Positions 63,905 to 64,000 of a DNA stretch of 64,000 nucleotides are shown here, piece by piece. Position 1 is the stretch's first letter; every line of letters begins with the position of its first letter. The position numbers and the translations under genes are program-made. The notes beneath the pieces were generated by a model. The model saw only the letters and a program-made list of their open reading frames with translations. It made no database searches and had not been told where the DNA came from. Origin of the DNA: Riptortus pedestris (lineage: Eukaryota > Arthropoda > Insecta > Hemiptera > Alydidae); NCBI GenBank assembly GCA_019009955.1, contig CM032231.1:39837501-39901500 (forward strand). The letters run 5' to 3'.

Positions 63905-64000
63905 AGATCAAAGACAGATGTCTTGATTATAATCAATAATGAGTTTCAATCCAGTCGAGCGACAGCTGGAAACAAGGGAATACAAGAAAGGAGGAGAACA

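Larger units (their letters stand above)
60183..64000 (-). mobile_element. BEL/Pao LTR retrotransposon, right part outside window
   Basis: Minus-strand element. The 3' LTR is 60183-60841, preceded by the purine-rich GGTCGGGCGG tract. Upstream are RT remnants, protease, zinc knuckles and gag up to 63904. The 5' LTR must lie beyond 64000. RT is deleted at the same place as in 36916-39920. Confidence 0.82.

Overview
The window is AT-rich animal nuclear DNA, almost certainly from an arthropod and most likely an insect. The support is a multi-exon CYP3-clan (CYP6-like) cytochrome P450, an organic-anion-transporter (OATP/SLCO) Kazal exon, and a load of Helitron, pogo, piggyBac, BEL/Pao, Ty3/Gypsy, Jockey-like and Penelope-like elements of arthropod type. 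No prokaryotic feature, CRISPR array, rRNA gene or intact tRNA gene is visible.

Layout. 1-7671: the 3' part of a large Helitron with a Rep/helicase gene broken by one frameshift, ending in a hairpin and CTAG. 7730-12447: a CsRn1/Kabuki-like Gypsy element on the minus strand with two LTRs and a decayed pol. 12448-16400: Helentron-type non-autonomous repeats (called HINE-like here) around two phase-compatible OATP exons on the plus strand. 16430-17130: Penelope endonuclease debris. 17580-21306: a pogo/Tigger-type element with an intact 598-aa transposase and arrays of a 13-bp motif at both ends. 22361-24300: HINE-like copies invaded by two Helitrons. 25558-45156 (minus): a complete eight-exon P450 gene of 488 codons spread over 19.6 kb, its introns filled with HINE-like elements, a solo LTR, a Jockey-like fragment, a BEL/Pao element nested in a second Jockey-like fragment, SINEs and a piggyBac remnant. 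45408-54650: more HINE-like elements, several of them nested hosts for other transposons, plus a Penelope reverse-transcriptase fragment. 55027-57652 (minus): the last two exons of a paralogous P450. 58933-64000: SINE, Gypsy RT fragment, and a second BEL/Pao element that runs off the right edge.

The host genes visible are two tandem P450s (detoxification/endobiotic oxidation, endoplasmic reticulum) and part of an organic anion transporter (plasma membrane). Nothing shows that they work together. Most remaining DNA is layered transposable elements. Insertion order can be read from target-site duplications and from interrupted copies: the (TA)n tract inside HINE-like elements is hit repeatedly by Helitrons and, less clearly, by LTR elements and a SINE. 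All exon boundaries are read by eye from splice consensus and phase; none is confirmed by transcript data.
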